DNA of 64,000 nt. Source: JANXLS01 sp035308565 (GTDB lineage: Bacteria; Planctomycetota; SZUA-567; H5-PLA8). Shown here one piece after another: positions 17,901-25,664 of this stretch. Below the pieces are notes generated by a model. That model was not told where the DNA came from and made no database searches. It saw only the letters and a program-made list of their open reading frames with translations. The DNA lies in contig DATGGK010000055.1 of assembly GCA_035308565.1 (NCBI GenBank), positions 11,869 through 75,868 on the forward strand, in the 5' to 3' direction. Position 1 is the first letter of the stretch; each line of letters starts with the position of its first letter. Both the position numbers and the translations under genes were made by a program.

Positions 17901-20900
17901 GTGGATGTTCCAGCAGTGCGAGGTGAACGCCGAATTCCGCATGAGAGTCGCCGACCACATGCGCAAACATTTCTTCAACGGCGGCGCGTTCACGCCGGCG
18001 CCGTGCATCGCGCGCTTTAATGCGCGCAAAGCGCAGCTTGACCGCGCCGTGGTTGGCGAATCGGCGCGCTGGGGCGATTCCAAGACCACGCCGGCCTGCA
18101 CGCGCGACGATTGGGTCGCCGCCTGCAACACTGTCCTCAACAATTTCTTCCCCGGGCGCACCCAAGTCGTGATCAACCAGTTCATCGCAGCGGGATTGTA
18201 TCCCTCGCTGAGCGCGCCGAATTATTCGCAGTACGGCGGGAACATCACGAGCGGCTTTGTGTGCACGATCAGCAACCCGAACGCAACGGGCACGATCTAC
18301 TACACGACCGATGGTTCTGATCCGCGCAAAGTCGGCGGGTCTATTAATTCGACGGCCGTTGCGGGCGGGACGGTTTCCAAGAATGTCACGATGAACGGCA
18401 CAGTGACGCTGCGCGCGCGGATTTACGACGGGACCAACTGGAGCGCGCTGCAAGACAACACGTTTACCGCGCCGCAGGATTTCTCGACGCTGAAGGTGAC
18501 CGAGATCATGTACAACCCGCCGGATTTCGATGGCGTGGACGGGCAGCAGTTCGAATTCATCGAATTGAAGAACACCGGTTCCGTGGCGCTGAATTTGAGC
18601 GGCGCGCAATTCACGTCCGGCATTGTGTACACCTTCCCCAGCGGCGCGGTGATCAACCCCGGCCAGTTTATCGTTCTCGCCTCCAACCCGCAGCAATTTG
18701 CGATCAAATATCCGGGCATCACGCCTTATGCTGCGTACAGCGGGCAATTGAGCAATTCCGGCGGCACCATCACGCTCCAATACTCGACCGGCGCCACGAT
18801 CTTCTCGTTCTCGTACAACGACGCCGCTCCGTGGCCGGTCGTTGCCGATGGACTGGGATTCTCACTCGTGCCTAAAGAGGGTGCGGTGAGCGCCGGCTAT
18901 GGCGATTACAATTATTGGCGCGCCAGCACCAACATGGGCGGGTCGCCGGGCGCGGACGATCCGGCCAGCACCTTTGGCAAAGTTCTGATCAACGAAGCGC
19001 TGACGCACGTGACGCCGCCCGCGCAGGAGTACATCGAATTGTACAACGCGGGCACGACCACGGTGGACATCAGCGGCTGGTATTTGACCGACGACCGGCA
19101 CACCCCGCAGAAATTCAAAATCCCCAGCGGCACGATCCTCAACGCAAACTCGTACATTTATTTCACGGACGCTCAATACAATCCGACGCCCGGAGTAGGC
19201 ACGAGTTTCGCGCTGGACTCGCACGGCGAGGAAGTGTTCGTCTTCTCGGCGGATTCGACCGGCGCGCTCACCGGCTACTCGCACGGATTTACCTTTGGCG
19301 CGGCGCAGAATCCGGTGGCGTTTGGGCGCTACACGATCAGCACGGGCGCGGACCAATTCGTGAGACAAGCATCGAACACGCCGGGGCAGGTGAATTCCGG
19401 GCCGGCGGTGGGGCCGTTGGTGTTCAGCGAAGTGATGTATCAGCCCGCGGCGGGCGGCGACCAATTCATCGAAATCCTGAACATCACCAACAGTCCCGTG
19501 CCGCTCTACGACCCGGCAAATCCCGCGAACACGTGGCTGATTGACGGCATCGGATTTACTTTTCCACAGAACATCACGGTGGCGGCGAACGGTTTGTTCC
19601 TGGTGACGGGCATCGATCCAACGGTCTTCCGCGCCAAATACAGTGTCCCGGCGGGCATTCCAATCTACGGGCCTTGGACCGGAACGCTTTCGACGAGCGG
19701 CGAACACATCGAATTGCAGAAGCCCGACAATCCCGATCCCGTGCAGGGCGGCGGCGTGTATGTGCCGTATGTTGCCGTCGAGGCGCTCGACTACGCCAAC
19801 ACCGCGCCGTGGCCGCTGGAAGCGGCGGGAACTGGGCCGTCGCTGGTGCGCATCAATCCGCTCACCTACAGCAACGATCCGATCAATTGGAAGAAGAGTT
19901 CGACCAACGGCGGTTCGCCGGGCACGTCCGATCAGTTGATTCCGTCGGCGCCGGCGAATCTGGCGGCGGCGGTCCAGTCGTACAAGACCATTAATTTGAC
20001 ATGGACTGCCACGTCCGGCAACGAAACGAGTTTCACGCTGCAGCGCAGTCTTGACGGAACTAACTGGTCTTCGCTGAATCCGCTGGGCGCGAACGTGACG
20101 TTTTTCCAGGACACGGGGTTGACGGCGTCCACTCAATTTTATTACCGCGTTTACGCCAGCAATTCGTTTGGCGATTCGGGATTTTCGAATGTGGTCACGG
20201 CCTCGACGCCCGCGCCGCCGCCGCCCAATGCGCCGACGGTGCTGGTGGCGATCACCATGACGCAAAGCAAACTGCGTTTGGAGTGGAGCGACGGGAGCGA
20301 CAACGAAGATGGATTTAAAGTCGAGCGCAGTCAGGATGGCATCAATAATTGGACCGAAATCGGATCGACGCCGACGGACACCACCGTTTATTACGAGCAG
20401 AATCTCGCGCCGAACACGATCTATTATTACCGCGTGCGGGCCTTCAACGCCTACGGCTATTCCGCCTACACGAATGTGGCGCAAGGTTCCACGGAGGCGC
20501 CGCGTTTCGTGAAGGGGCACACGAACGGGAATTTCATTCGTGGGCACAAGGCCTCGGTTTTTGTCGATCTCGATTCGCCCGGCAACGAGCAGACGATCGC
20601 GTTCAGCTTGAATTACAACACGGTGTTGCTGGCCAATCCGGTTGTGCTGCCCGCGGCTGGGATTGGATCGAACGTAACGATCACGCCGAACCTTGCCGGC
20701 GCGGCGGTGGGCGTGACGGTCGGATTCAATGACGGATCGACGTTCCCCGTCGGCGTAAAAGGCCTGGTCGAAATCCGCTTCGACGCGCTGATCACGGGCA
20801 CGGCGTCGAGCTCCACGGCGATCTTCGGCGACACGCCGACGGCGCGCGCGATTCTGGACGCGAGCGGGCAGCCGATGGAAGGCAGCACCGTGGACATCCC

Positions 20901-23289
20901 GCTGACGTTCGTTCCGAATTCGACGCCTGTGGCTGGCAATGGAGCACTGACCGTCACTGAGGATTTGCCGCAGAACGGCACGCTGTCCGCGACGGATGCG
21001 GACAACGATGCGCTGACTTATTCGGTCGTCTCGCAGCCGGCGAAAGGCAGCGTCACGATCACGAATGCCGCGACCGGCGCCTACACCTACACGCCGGCGC
21101 TGTACGTCAACGGTTCGGATTCGTTCACGTTCAAAGCCAACGACGGCAACATCGATTCGGCGCCAGCGACGATCAGCGTGACGATCACGCCGGTCAATCA
21201 TGCGCCGACCGCTCAGAACGGGACGCTCAATGTCAACGAAGACAGCTTCGCGCAAGGGACGCTGCAAGCCGCCGACGTCGATAACGACGCGCTGCTCTAT
21301 TCCGTTGTGACGCAGCCGTCTTATGGCGCAGTGACGATTGTGGATTCGGCCACGGGCGCGTACAAGTACACGCCGAACGCGTTGTATTTTGGTTCGGATA
21401 CGTTCTCGTTCAAAGTCAACGACGGCACTGTCGATTCGAACACGGCGAGCGTGTCGGTTACGGTGGCGCACGTCAATCATGCGCCGACCGCGCAGGACGG
21501 CACGCTCAACGTCAACGAAGACAGTTTTGCCACGGGGGCGCTCCTTGCATCCGATCTCGACAACGATGCGCTGACGTTCTCGATAGTTTCGCAGCCGGCG
21601 AATGGCGGCGTGACGATTACGAATACCGCCACGGGCGCGTTCACCTTCACGCCCAATTCGTTGTATTACGGCTCCGATTCGTTCACGTTCAAAGTCAACG
21701 ACGGCACGGTGGATTCGAACACGGCCACACTGTCGGTGACGGTGGCGCACGTCAATCATGCGCCGGTCGCGCAGGCGGGCACGATCAATGTCAACGAGAA
21801 CGAGTCCGTGCAAAGCACGCTGAGCGCTACCGATTTGGACAACGATACGCTCACATTTTCGATTGTCACGCAGCCCTCAAGCGGCACGCTCACGTTGCTG
21901 AATGCCGCGACGGGCGCGTACAGTTACGTGCCAGTGCTGCATTTCAGCGGTTCGGACAGCTTCACGTTCAAAGTCAACGATGGCACCGCCGATTCGAACG
22001 CGGCGGCGATTTCGATCAGCGTCGCGGCGTTTAACCACGCGCCGGCCGCGCCGAATCAAACCATCACGACGCTCGATTCGCAAAGCGTTACCGGGACGGT
22101 GGCGGCCGCGGACATCGACGGCGACACGCTGACCTATCGCATCGTGACGAACGGATCGAAAGGCAGCGCGGTCATCGACCCGGCCACGGGCGCGTTTACG
22201 TACACGCCCAGCGGCGGGACTGGCACGGATTCGTTCACGGTCGTGGCCAACGACGGAACAGCCGATTCCGCGCCGGTGACGATTACGGTGACGCTGCAAC
22301 CCACGCCCGTCGCGGTCACGTCAACGGGAAGCGTGTCGAGCAACGTGAACGAGAATTTCAACTTCGCGCTGAGCGCCAGCGGCACGGCGCCGATTCAATT
22401 CAGCGTGACCGGTTTGCCGCCGGGATTGACTCTCACCGGCAACACGATCACGGGCATGCCGACGGCATCCGGCGTGTACAGCGTCGTGGTCACGGCGGCC
22501 AACGTTGGCGGAACGCAAACACAAAATCTGACCATCACCATCGTCAACACCGGCGGGCCGGGCAATCAGCCGCCGCACATCGTCTCGGGGCCGAGCGTGT
22601 CGAAGAATCCGGCGACGGTGAACGAAGCCGTGACGTTCAGCGCCGTGGCGACCGACGCCAACAACGACCAACTCACCTTCACGTGGGATTTTGGCGATGG
22701 CACGACGGGAGTTGGCGAGCAGATTCCACACACGTACAGCGTGCCGGGCACGAACGTCGTTACGCTGACCGTGAGCGACGGAGCGGCAAGCGATGCGCAC
22801 ACGATTCTCGTCGCAGTGAACGACGCCGGCATTGTCGCATCAACGTCGCTGACAGTATTGAAGGCGCAGTTGGGATTCAACTTCATCAAACCCGGCAGCG
22901 CGAACGACAAACTGGCCTTCACGGGTCTTGTGCCAGTGGTTGCGGGAAGCAAGACGGCGGGCGTGGGCGCAACCGTGTGGGTGGGCGCGAAATCGTATGC
23001 GATCACGCTGGATGCGCACGGCAAGGGCGGCAACCCGCAATTCGGGCTGAAGTTCTCCTATGTTAAAAATGGCGCGTTCGCCGGCAGTGTGGCGCCGTTC
23101 ATCTTCACCGTGAAAAAGCAGGCGTTGTTCAGCGCGCTGCAGGAGTTCGGATTCGTGGACGCCAACGTGAATGCGCTGCCGGTGACGCTGCCGGTCGCGC
23201 TGACAATCGGGGGTGAGTCGTTCACCGCGACAGTGCCGCTGATGTATACCGCGAAGAAGGGGAAAACCGGAACCGCGCGCAGCCGGTAA
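14968..23289 (+). CDS. Giant secreted multidomain protein with a CotH-kinase domain, lamin-tail domains and cadherin-like repeats
   Basis: The 2,773-residue protein begins with a signal peptide (MANIRTGVILALACTAAQLF). Domains seen, with approximate residues: PA14-like 25-170; chitobiase C-terminal-like modules near 185-260, 530-610 and 1100-1165; prepeptidase-C-terminal-like 270-400; Calx-beta 410-515; CotH-type spore-coat kinase 640-1090, including a conserved HDAEHTLLD stretch near 950; three lamin-tail domains 1170-1640; two FnIII 1655-1845; cohesin-like 1850-1970; five cadherin-like repeats 1985-2440; putative-Ig 2455-2525; PKD 2535-2615 (WDFGDG); and a terminal domain 2629-2773. That last domain recurs in the proteins at 48394-53457 and 60376 onward. 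CotH domains can be protein kinases, but activity here is untested. Probable role: a cell-surface adhesion or matrix protein. Confidence 0.85.
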   Translation: MANIRTGVILALACTAAQLFGQTPAEYPSGALQSQGLLYKFYTNTSTDGTLPTPTPTAMEALTATSSGVVSNFLLDPRGSVTTNFSFEYTGYVNIPTAGVWTFATNSDDGTVLYISGIQVVANNYSQGATRRSGTIDIGAGLHAIKVQYGQGGGAYSLAVTYIGPAGSSVPSEVAIPNTALYYIPPTATPTISPANNKIGTPTFQMSLADTTPGAAMYYTTNGTTPTTASTLYTGPVTLSIPVTVNAIAKAANYDNSFVATTSFVTSAAPANDNFANAVNLGSSMPLTVNGTNLNATWEAGEPNHGNGDGQSSIWYKWIAPSTGSVYISTAGSAFDTTLAVYTGTAVNALTLVGQNDDAIGDNPNPGTGSTSLVAIQAAAGTTYYIAIDGLQGAQGNTTLSISAGAVLSVVATTPNASETGPVSGVFTITRTGNTSAAFYCNFSLDGTAIKSIDYLRPVDDFIAFSAGQTSATVTITPVDNFMYQGPVTVVLSFLPSDYFEVNPAQATATVTIADNETATSGTVKDTSFSVKRGFYTAPIDVAITTATAGASIRYTLDGTMPTPVYGIVYTGPIHITGTTTLRAMAYKAGMNPTNVDTQTYLYTADIITQCPTGAAPNANWPAAGTIPPVGQTINYGMDPNIVNNAEWSGTIQNDLKTIPSFCVSMKLGDLFDSTTGIYANPSGDSFVWERPCALELVDPNNSANNWGELCGIRIRGGYSRNPGNPKHAFRIFFRSDYNKGTLQQPIFGPPPAQQKIDAFDIRCDQNYSWSFEGNRAQECFMRDNFSRDSQLAISGFGCRGDYYHLYIDGIYWGLYNSDERGEQGWAANYFGGNKADYDIIKSQTDTGYTIFASNGDMNAWNRLWKACKDGLSTNAAYYKIQGKNPDGTPNPTYENLLEIDDLIDYMLVIYYGGNLDSPISQFLNNQEPNNFFGQRNRNGNAGFRFTIHDAEHTLLDVNANRLGPWPAGDTVQYSNPQWMFQQCEVNAEFRMRVADHMRKHFFNGGAFTPAPCIARFNARKAQLDRAVVGESARWGDSKTTPACTRDDWVAACNTVLNNFFPGRTQVVINQFIAAGLYPSLSAPNYSQYGGNITSGFVCTISNPNATGTIYYTTDGSDPRKVGGSINSTAVAGGTVSKNVTMNGTVTLRARIYDGTNWSALQDNTFTAPQDFSTLKVTEIMYNPPDFDGVDGQQFEFIELKNTGSVALNLSGAQFTSGIVYTFPSGAVINPGQFIVLASNPQQFAIKYPGITPYAAYSGQLSNSGGTITLQYSTGATIFSFSYNDAAPWPVVADGLGFSLVPKEGAVSAGYGDYNYWRASTNMGGSPGADDPASTFGKVLINEALTHVTPPAQEYIELYNAGTTTVDISGWYLTDDRHTPQKFKIPSGTILNANSYIYFTDAQYNPTPGVGTSFALDSHGEEVFVFSADSTGALTGYSHGFTFGAAQNPVAFGRYTISTGADQFVRQASNTPGQVNSGPAVGPLVFSEVMYQPAAGGDQFIEILNITNSPVPLYDPANPANTWLIDGIGFTFPQNITVAANGLFLVTGIDPTVFRAKYSVPAGIPIYGPWTGTLSTSGEHIELQKPDNPDPVQGGGVYVPYVAVEALDYANTAPWPLEAAGTGPSLVRINPLTYSNDPINWKKSSTNGGSPGTSDQLIPSAPANLAAAVQSYKTINLTWTATSGNETSFTLQRSLDGTNWSSLNPLGANVTFFQDTGLTASTQFYYRVYASNSFGDSGFSNVVTASTPAPPPPNAPTVLVAITMTQSKLRLEWSDGSDNEDGFKVERSQDGINNWTEIGSTPTDTTVYYEQNLAPNTIYYYRVRAFNAYGYSAYTNVAQGSTEAPRFVKGHTNGNFIRGHKASVFVDLDSPGNEQTIAFSLNYNTVLLANPVVLPAAGIGSNVTITPNLAGAAVGVTVGFNDGSTFPVGVKGLVEIRFDALITGTASSSTAIFGDTPTARAILDASGQPMEGSTVDIPLTFVPNSTPVAGNGALTVTEDLPQNGTLSATDADNDALTYSVVSQPAKGSVTITNAATGAYTYTPALYVNGSDSFTFKANDGNIDSAPATISVTITPVNHAPTAQNGTLNVNEDSFAQGTLQAADVDNDALLYSVVTQPSYGAVTIVDSATGAYKYTPNALYFGSDTFSFKVNDGTVDSNTASVSVTVAHVNHAPTAQDGTLNVNEDSFATGALLASDLDNDALTFSIVSQPANGGVTITNTATGAFTFTPNSLYYGSDSFTFKVNDGTVDSNTATLSVTVAHVNHAPVAQAGTINVNENESVQSTLSATDLDNDTLTFSIVTQPSSGTLTLLNAATGAYSYVPVLHFSGSDSFTFKVNDGTADSNAAAISISVAAFNHAPAAPNQTITTLDSQSVTGTVAAADIDGDTLTYRIVTNGSKGSAVIDPATGAFTYTPSGGTGTDSFTVVANDGTADSAPVTITVTLQPTPVAVTSTGSVSSNVNENFNFALSASGTAPIQFSVTGLPPGLTLTGNTITGMPTASGVYSVVVTAANVGGTQTQNLTITIVNTGGPGNQPPHIVSGPSVSKNPATVNEAVTFSAVATDANNDQLTFTWDFGDGTTGVGEQIPHTYSVPGTNVVTLTVSDGAASDAHTILVAVNDAGIVASTSLTVLKAQLGFNFIKPGSANDKLAFTGLVPVVAGSKTAGVGATVWVGAKSYAITLDAHGKGGNPQFGLKFSYVKNGAFAGSVAPFIFTVKKQALFSALQEFGFVDANVNALPVTLPVALTIGGESFTATVPLMYTAKKGKTGTARSR
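20926..22305 (+). repeat. Tandem cadherin-like repeat units (about 280 bp each)
   Basis: Five units of about 94 residues each contain NHAP, a NVNED-like motif, ATDxDND, TGAYxYTP and GSDSFTFKxNDG. The middle units are also very similar in DNA, for example around 21196, 21475 and 21751, which suggests recent tandem duplication or conversion. Confidence 0.75.
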
Positions 23290-23575
23290 CGGCGGAATTC
23301 AAAACTCAGAATTTAAAGTTCAAAATTCGGCTCATGGGGCGAAGCAAGTGAAGGCGTGATAAGAGTTTCACGCGCATGTTGTGACTTTCACTCAATTTGC
23401 CCCATGAGCCCAAAATTCAAGATCAATGCTGTCCAAAATGGGCGCGCGAAGCGCCAAGCCCTGAAAGGGCGTCACATAGATTCGCGATTTCGTGTTCGAT
23501 TTGCCCATGATTTTACAATCGTTTTGGTCAAGACTGATTCAAGATTCAAACGCGTCAACTTGAATTTGAATCCAT
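23290..23575. other. Intergenic region with a structured repeat
   Basis: This gap lies between the CotH giant gene and the convergent siroheme-decarboxylase-like gene. It contains the 12-bp inverted pair at 23329-23410 and a CCCTGAAAGGGCG motif near 23459, related to the motif in the element at 47911-48134. No gene is supported here. Confidence 0.4.
23329..23410. repeat. Long hairpin/inverted repeat (GGCTCATGGGGC ... GCCCCATGAGCC)
   Basis: Perfect 12-bp arms at 23329-23340 and 23399-23410 enclose 58 nt. The enclosed part has its own stem, GCGTGA/TCACGC. Both arms are bordered on the outside by AAAATTC in direct orientation. It may be a small non-autonomous element or a structured terminator at the convergent gene ends. 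Confidence 0.35.
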
Positions 23576-24637
23576 TTATTGATAGCGGCTGGCGTCGATG
23601 CCGTTTTGCTTTTCCCACGCTTCGATTTCGCCCGTGAAATAGAGCAGGCGAATCTTCTTGTACTCCTTGTACGAATACAGAATCGCGTAGTCGGGGACGC
23701 CGGTCTGTTTCGACAATCCGGCGAGGTATTCGTCGCACGACGCGACTTTCTGGCTGTGGACCATCGTGAAGACGTTGAAGCGCCAGTCAGGATATTGCGG
23801 GCGCAGGTAGCAGTGCGTGATGGGGCCTTGCGTGCCGAAGAACATGCCGACTTCTTCGACGCGTTCCTTGGGCACGTTCCAGACGCCCATGCCGTTGGCG
23901 CGGAAGCCCGCGTGGCGGTGGTTCATGATGCCGGCGACGCGCCTCATGCGGCCGACTTTGATGAATTCGCGGCACCAGTCGAACATTTCGTCCACGGTTG
24001 TGCCGAGTTTTTCGGCGATGGGCGCATAAGGATCGGGGCGGACTTCCATGTCGTTTTGAAGCGCGAGCACGTAGCGGATGTCTTTTTCGGTGAGCGGCGG
24101 TTTTTCGAGGTTGCGCTGCTTTTCGGAGTACATCGGGCTATCGTCGTCGAGGCCCATTTTTTTGGCCTGCCCGCCGGTCATGTCGATTTTCATGCCGATT
24201 TTGAACAAGCGCAACGTGGGCATGAGACGAATGGATTGCGCGCCGCTGAGTTTTTGCAGCACGTCCATGTGCGCCTGCATGCGCTCGGGATTTTCGCCGG
24301 GCACGGCGATGGTGAACCAGATGCTGAAATCGTGTTTGCGCGCATAATTGTGCGAGACGCCGGGATGCTGGTTAAGCACTTCGGCCACGTCGTCTGCTTT
24401 TCCTTCGGGCGCCTTGCACGCGACCAAACTGGATTGCCAGCCGAGGCTGCGCGTGTCGAAGATCGTGGAGATTTGGCGCAGGATTTTTTGCGCTTTCAAG
24501 GTGCGCACTCGTTCGAGCACCTCGTCTTCGGACGCGCCGATTTTTTCGCCGAGCGCTTTGAAGGGGCGCTCAACGAGCGGAAGTTCGTCCTGGATGACGT
24601 TGAGGAGCAGTTTGGATTTTTCGTCGAGTTCGGGCAT
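23576..24637 (-). CDS. Two-module Lrp/AsnC-like siroheme decarboxylase (AhbA-AhbB / NirD-L type fusion)
   Basis: The 353-residue protein contains two AsnC/Lrp-like halves. The first has the AhbA/NirD-type stretch YARKHDFSIWFTIA (about residues 115-128). The second has MRRVAGIMNHRHAGFRANGM (about 230-250), the His-containing signature of AhbB/NirL-type siroheme decarboxylases. These enzymes convert siroheme to 12,18-didecarboxysiroheme in heme d1 or alternative heme synthesis, normally as a pair of separate subunits; here both are in one chain. The ATG at 24637 (MPELDEKSK) was chosen over an upstream in-frame start because the extension is not domain-like and AGGA lies nine bases upstream. No nir, ahb or other heme genes are in the window, so the pathway is unconfirmed and a regulatory role is possible. 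Confidence 0.75.
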   Translation of the reverse strand: MPELDEKSKLLLNVIQDELPLVERPFKALGEKIGASEDEVLERVRTLKAQKILRQISTIFDTRSLGWQSSLVACKAPEGKADDVAEVLNQHPGVSHNYARKHDFSIWFTIAVPGENPERMQAHMDVLQKLSGAQSIRLMPTLRLFKIGMKIDMTGGQAKKMGLDDDSPMYSEKQRNLEKPPLTEKDIRYVLALQNDMEVRPDPYAPIAEKLGTTVDEMFDWCREFIKVGRMRRVAGIMNHRHAGFRANGMGVWNVPKERVEEVGMFFGTQGPITHCYLRPQYPDWRFNVFTMVHSQKVASCDEYLAGLSKQTGVPDYAILYSYKEYKKIRLLYFTGEIEAWEKQNGIDASRYQ

Positions 24638-24686
24638 GGGAGCAGGTCCTGAAAATGGTTGCGGTGCGAATAACTCTGAGCATGCA

Positions 24687-24704
24687 TGATACGACAAAGT
24701 ATCA
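24687..24704. promoter_or_regulatory. Inverted repeat TGATAC-N6-GTATCA in a divergent promoter region
   Basis: This dyad lies 50 bp upstream of the siroheme-decarboxylase-like start and 115 bp upstream of the zinc peptidase start. It could bind a dimeric regulator of either gene; no further evidence is available. Confidence 0.25.
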
Positions 24705-24818
24705 AAAATCACAAGGGAGTGCTTTCGCACCGCCATTCAAAGCCATATGCTCATGAGTGTGTGTTGAATGAAGTCAAGCGCGACTCAGCCGTCTAATGCT
24801 CAGGAGAGAGACGACAAA

Positions 24819-25517
24819 ATGTTTTTCGATCCGATGTATCTGTTGATGGTGGCCCCCGCGATTTTGCTGGGGATGTGGGCGCAGTGGCGCGTGCATTCGG
24901 CGTACAGCGCGGCGAGCGAGATCGTACCCGCAAGCGGCTTGAGCGGCGCGGAAGCGGCGGCGGTGATTTTGCGGCATTCGGGCGTGCCGGGTGTGGAGGT
25001 CGATCAGACTGACGGATTTCTCTCGGACCATTACGATCCGCGCGCGAAAGTGCTGCGGCTAAGCCCCGACGTTTACAACGGTCGGACTCTGGCGGCGCTG
25101 GGAATCGCGGCACACGAAGCCGGGCACGCATTGCAGGACGGCGAACGCTATCCGCTGCTGGCAATGCGCAACGGGCTGGTGCCGCTGGCGTCGGTGGGCG
25201 GGAATCTGTCGTGGATTTTGCTGATTCTGGGATTCGTGCTGCACAGCTTCAATTTGGTGCTGGTGGGCATCGCGGCGTTTTCGATGACGGTGATTTTTCA
25301 GCTCATTAATTTGCCGGTGGAATTCGACGCGAGCGCGCGGGCGAAACGGCTGCTGCCGCAGCTTGGGTTGATCACGGCGGAAGAGAAGAAGCCCGTGGCG
25401 CGCGTGTTGTCGGCGGCGGCGCTGACGTATGTGGCGGCGACACTGATGAGCGCGCTGCAGTTGTTGTATTTTTTGATGCAGGCGGGGTTGTTGGGCGGGC
25501 GAAGGCGGAACGATTAG
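24819..25517 (+). CDS. Membrane-bound neutral zinc metallopeptidase (YugP-type)
   Basis: The 232-residue protein matches the YugP/DUF2268-like zinc peptidases seen in many bacteria. It has an N-terminal membrane segment (residues 5-20), a zinc-binding HEAGH at 99-103, a likely third ligand Glu near 168 in EFDASARA, and two or three further hydrophobic segments (127-165 and the C-terminus). The start at 24819 follows an AGGAGAGAG ribosome site; an in-frame ATG at 24768 lacks one. It is divergent from the siroheme-decarboxylase-like gene. The active site probably faces one side of the inner membrane; the natural substrate of this family is unknown to me. Confidence 0.8.
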   Translation: MFFDPMYLLMVAPAILLGMWAQWRVHSAYSAASEIVPASGLSGAEAAAVILRHSGVPGVEVDQTDGFLSDHYDPRAKVLRLSPDVYNGRTLAALGIAAHEAGHALQDGERYPLLAMRNGLVPLASVGGNLSWILLILGFVLHSFNLVLVGIAAFSMTVIFQLINLPVEFDASARAKRLLPQLGLITAEEKKPVARVLSAAALTYVAATLMSALQLLYFLMQAGLLGGRRRND

Positions 25518-25627
25518 GACACGCGAATTTCTTGAACAACGAATCGCGCGAATTTTCACGAAGGAAACGTCGCTCTAAACTGCCAGCGAGAGTTTTTCTT
25601 TTATTTAATCGCGCTGTTCCGATGCGG

Positions 25628-25644
25628 GCCGGCTGGAAGCCGGC
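25628..25644. terminator. GC-rich hairpin GCCGGC-TGGAA-GCCGGC between convergent genes
   Basis: Six-bp perfect GC arms lie between the ends of the zinc peptidase and DUF4340 genes. The surrounding sequence matches a GC-rich intergenic repeat type known from PVC genomes. There is no clear T-run, so a role as terminator is a guess. Confidence 0.3.
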
Positions 25645-25664
25645 GCTCCGATCGAAAGCCCTTG

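Noticed and set aside
18862..21813. 983-codon minus-strand frame opposite the CotH giant gene
   Set aside because: Arg-rich shadow frame with no domain; the plus strand carries recognisable lamin-tail and FnIII domains.
20926..22305. CRISPR-like array
   Set aside because: The periodic repeats are about 280 bp, in frame, and encode cadherin-like domains.
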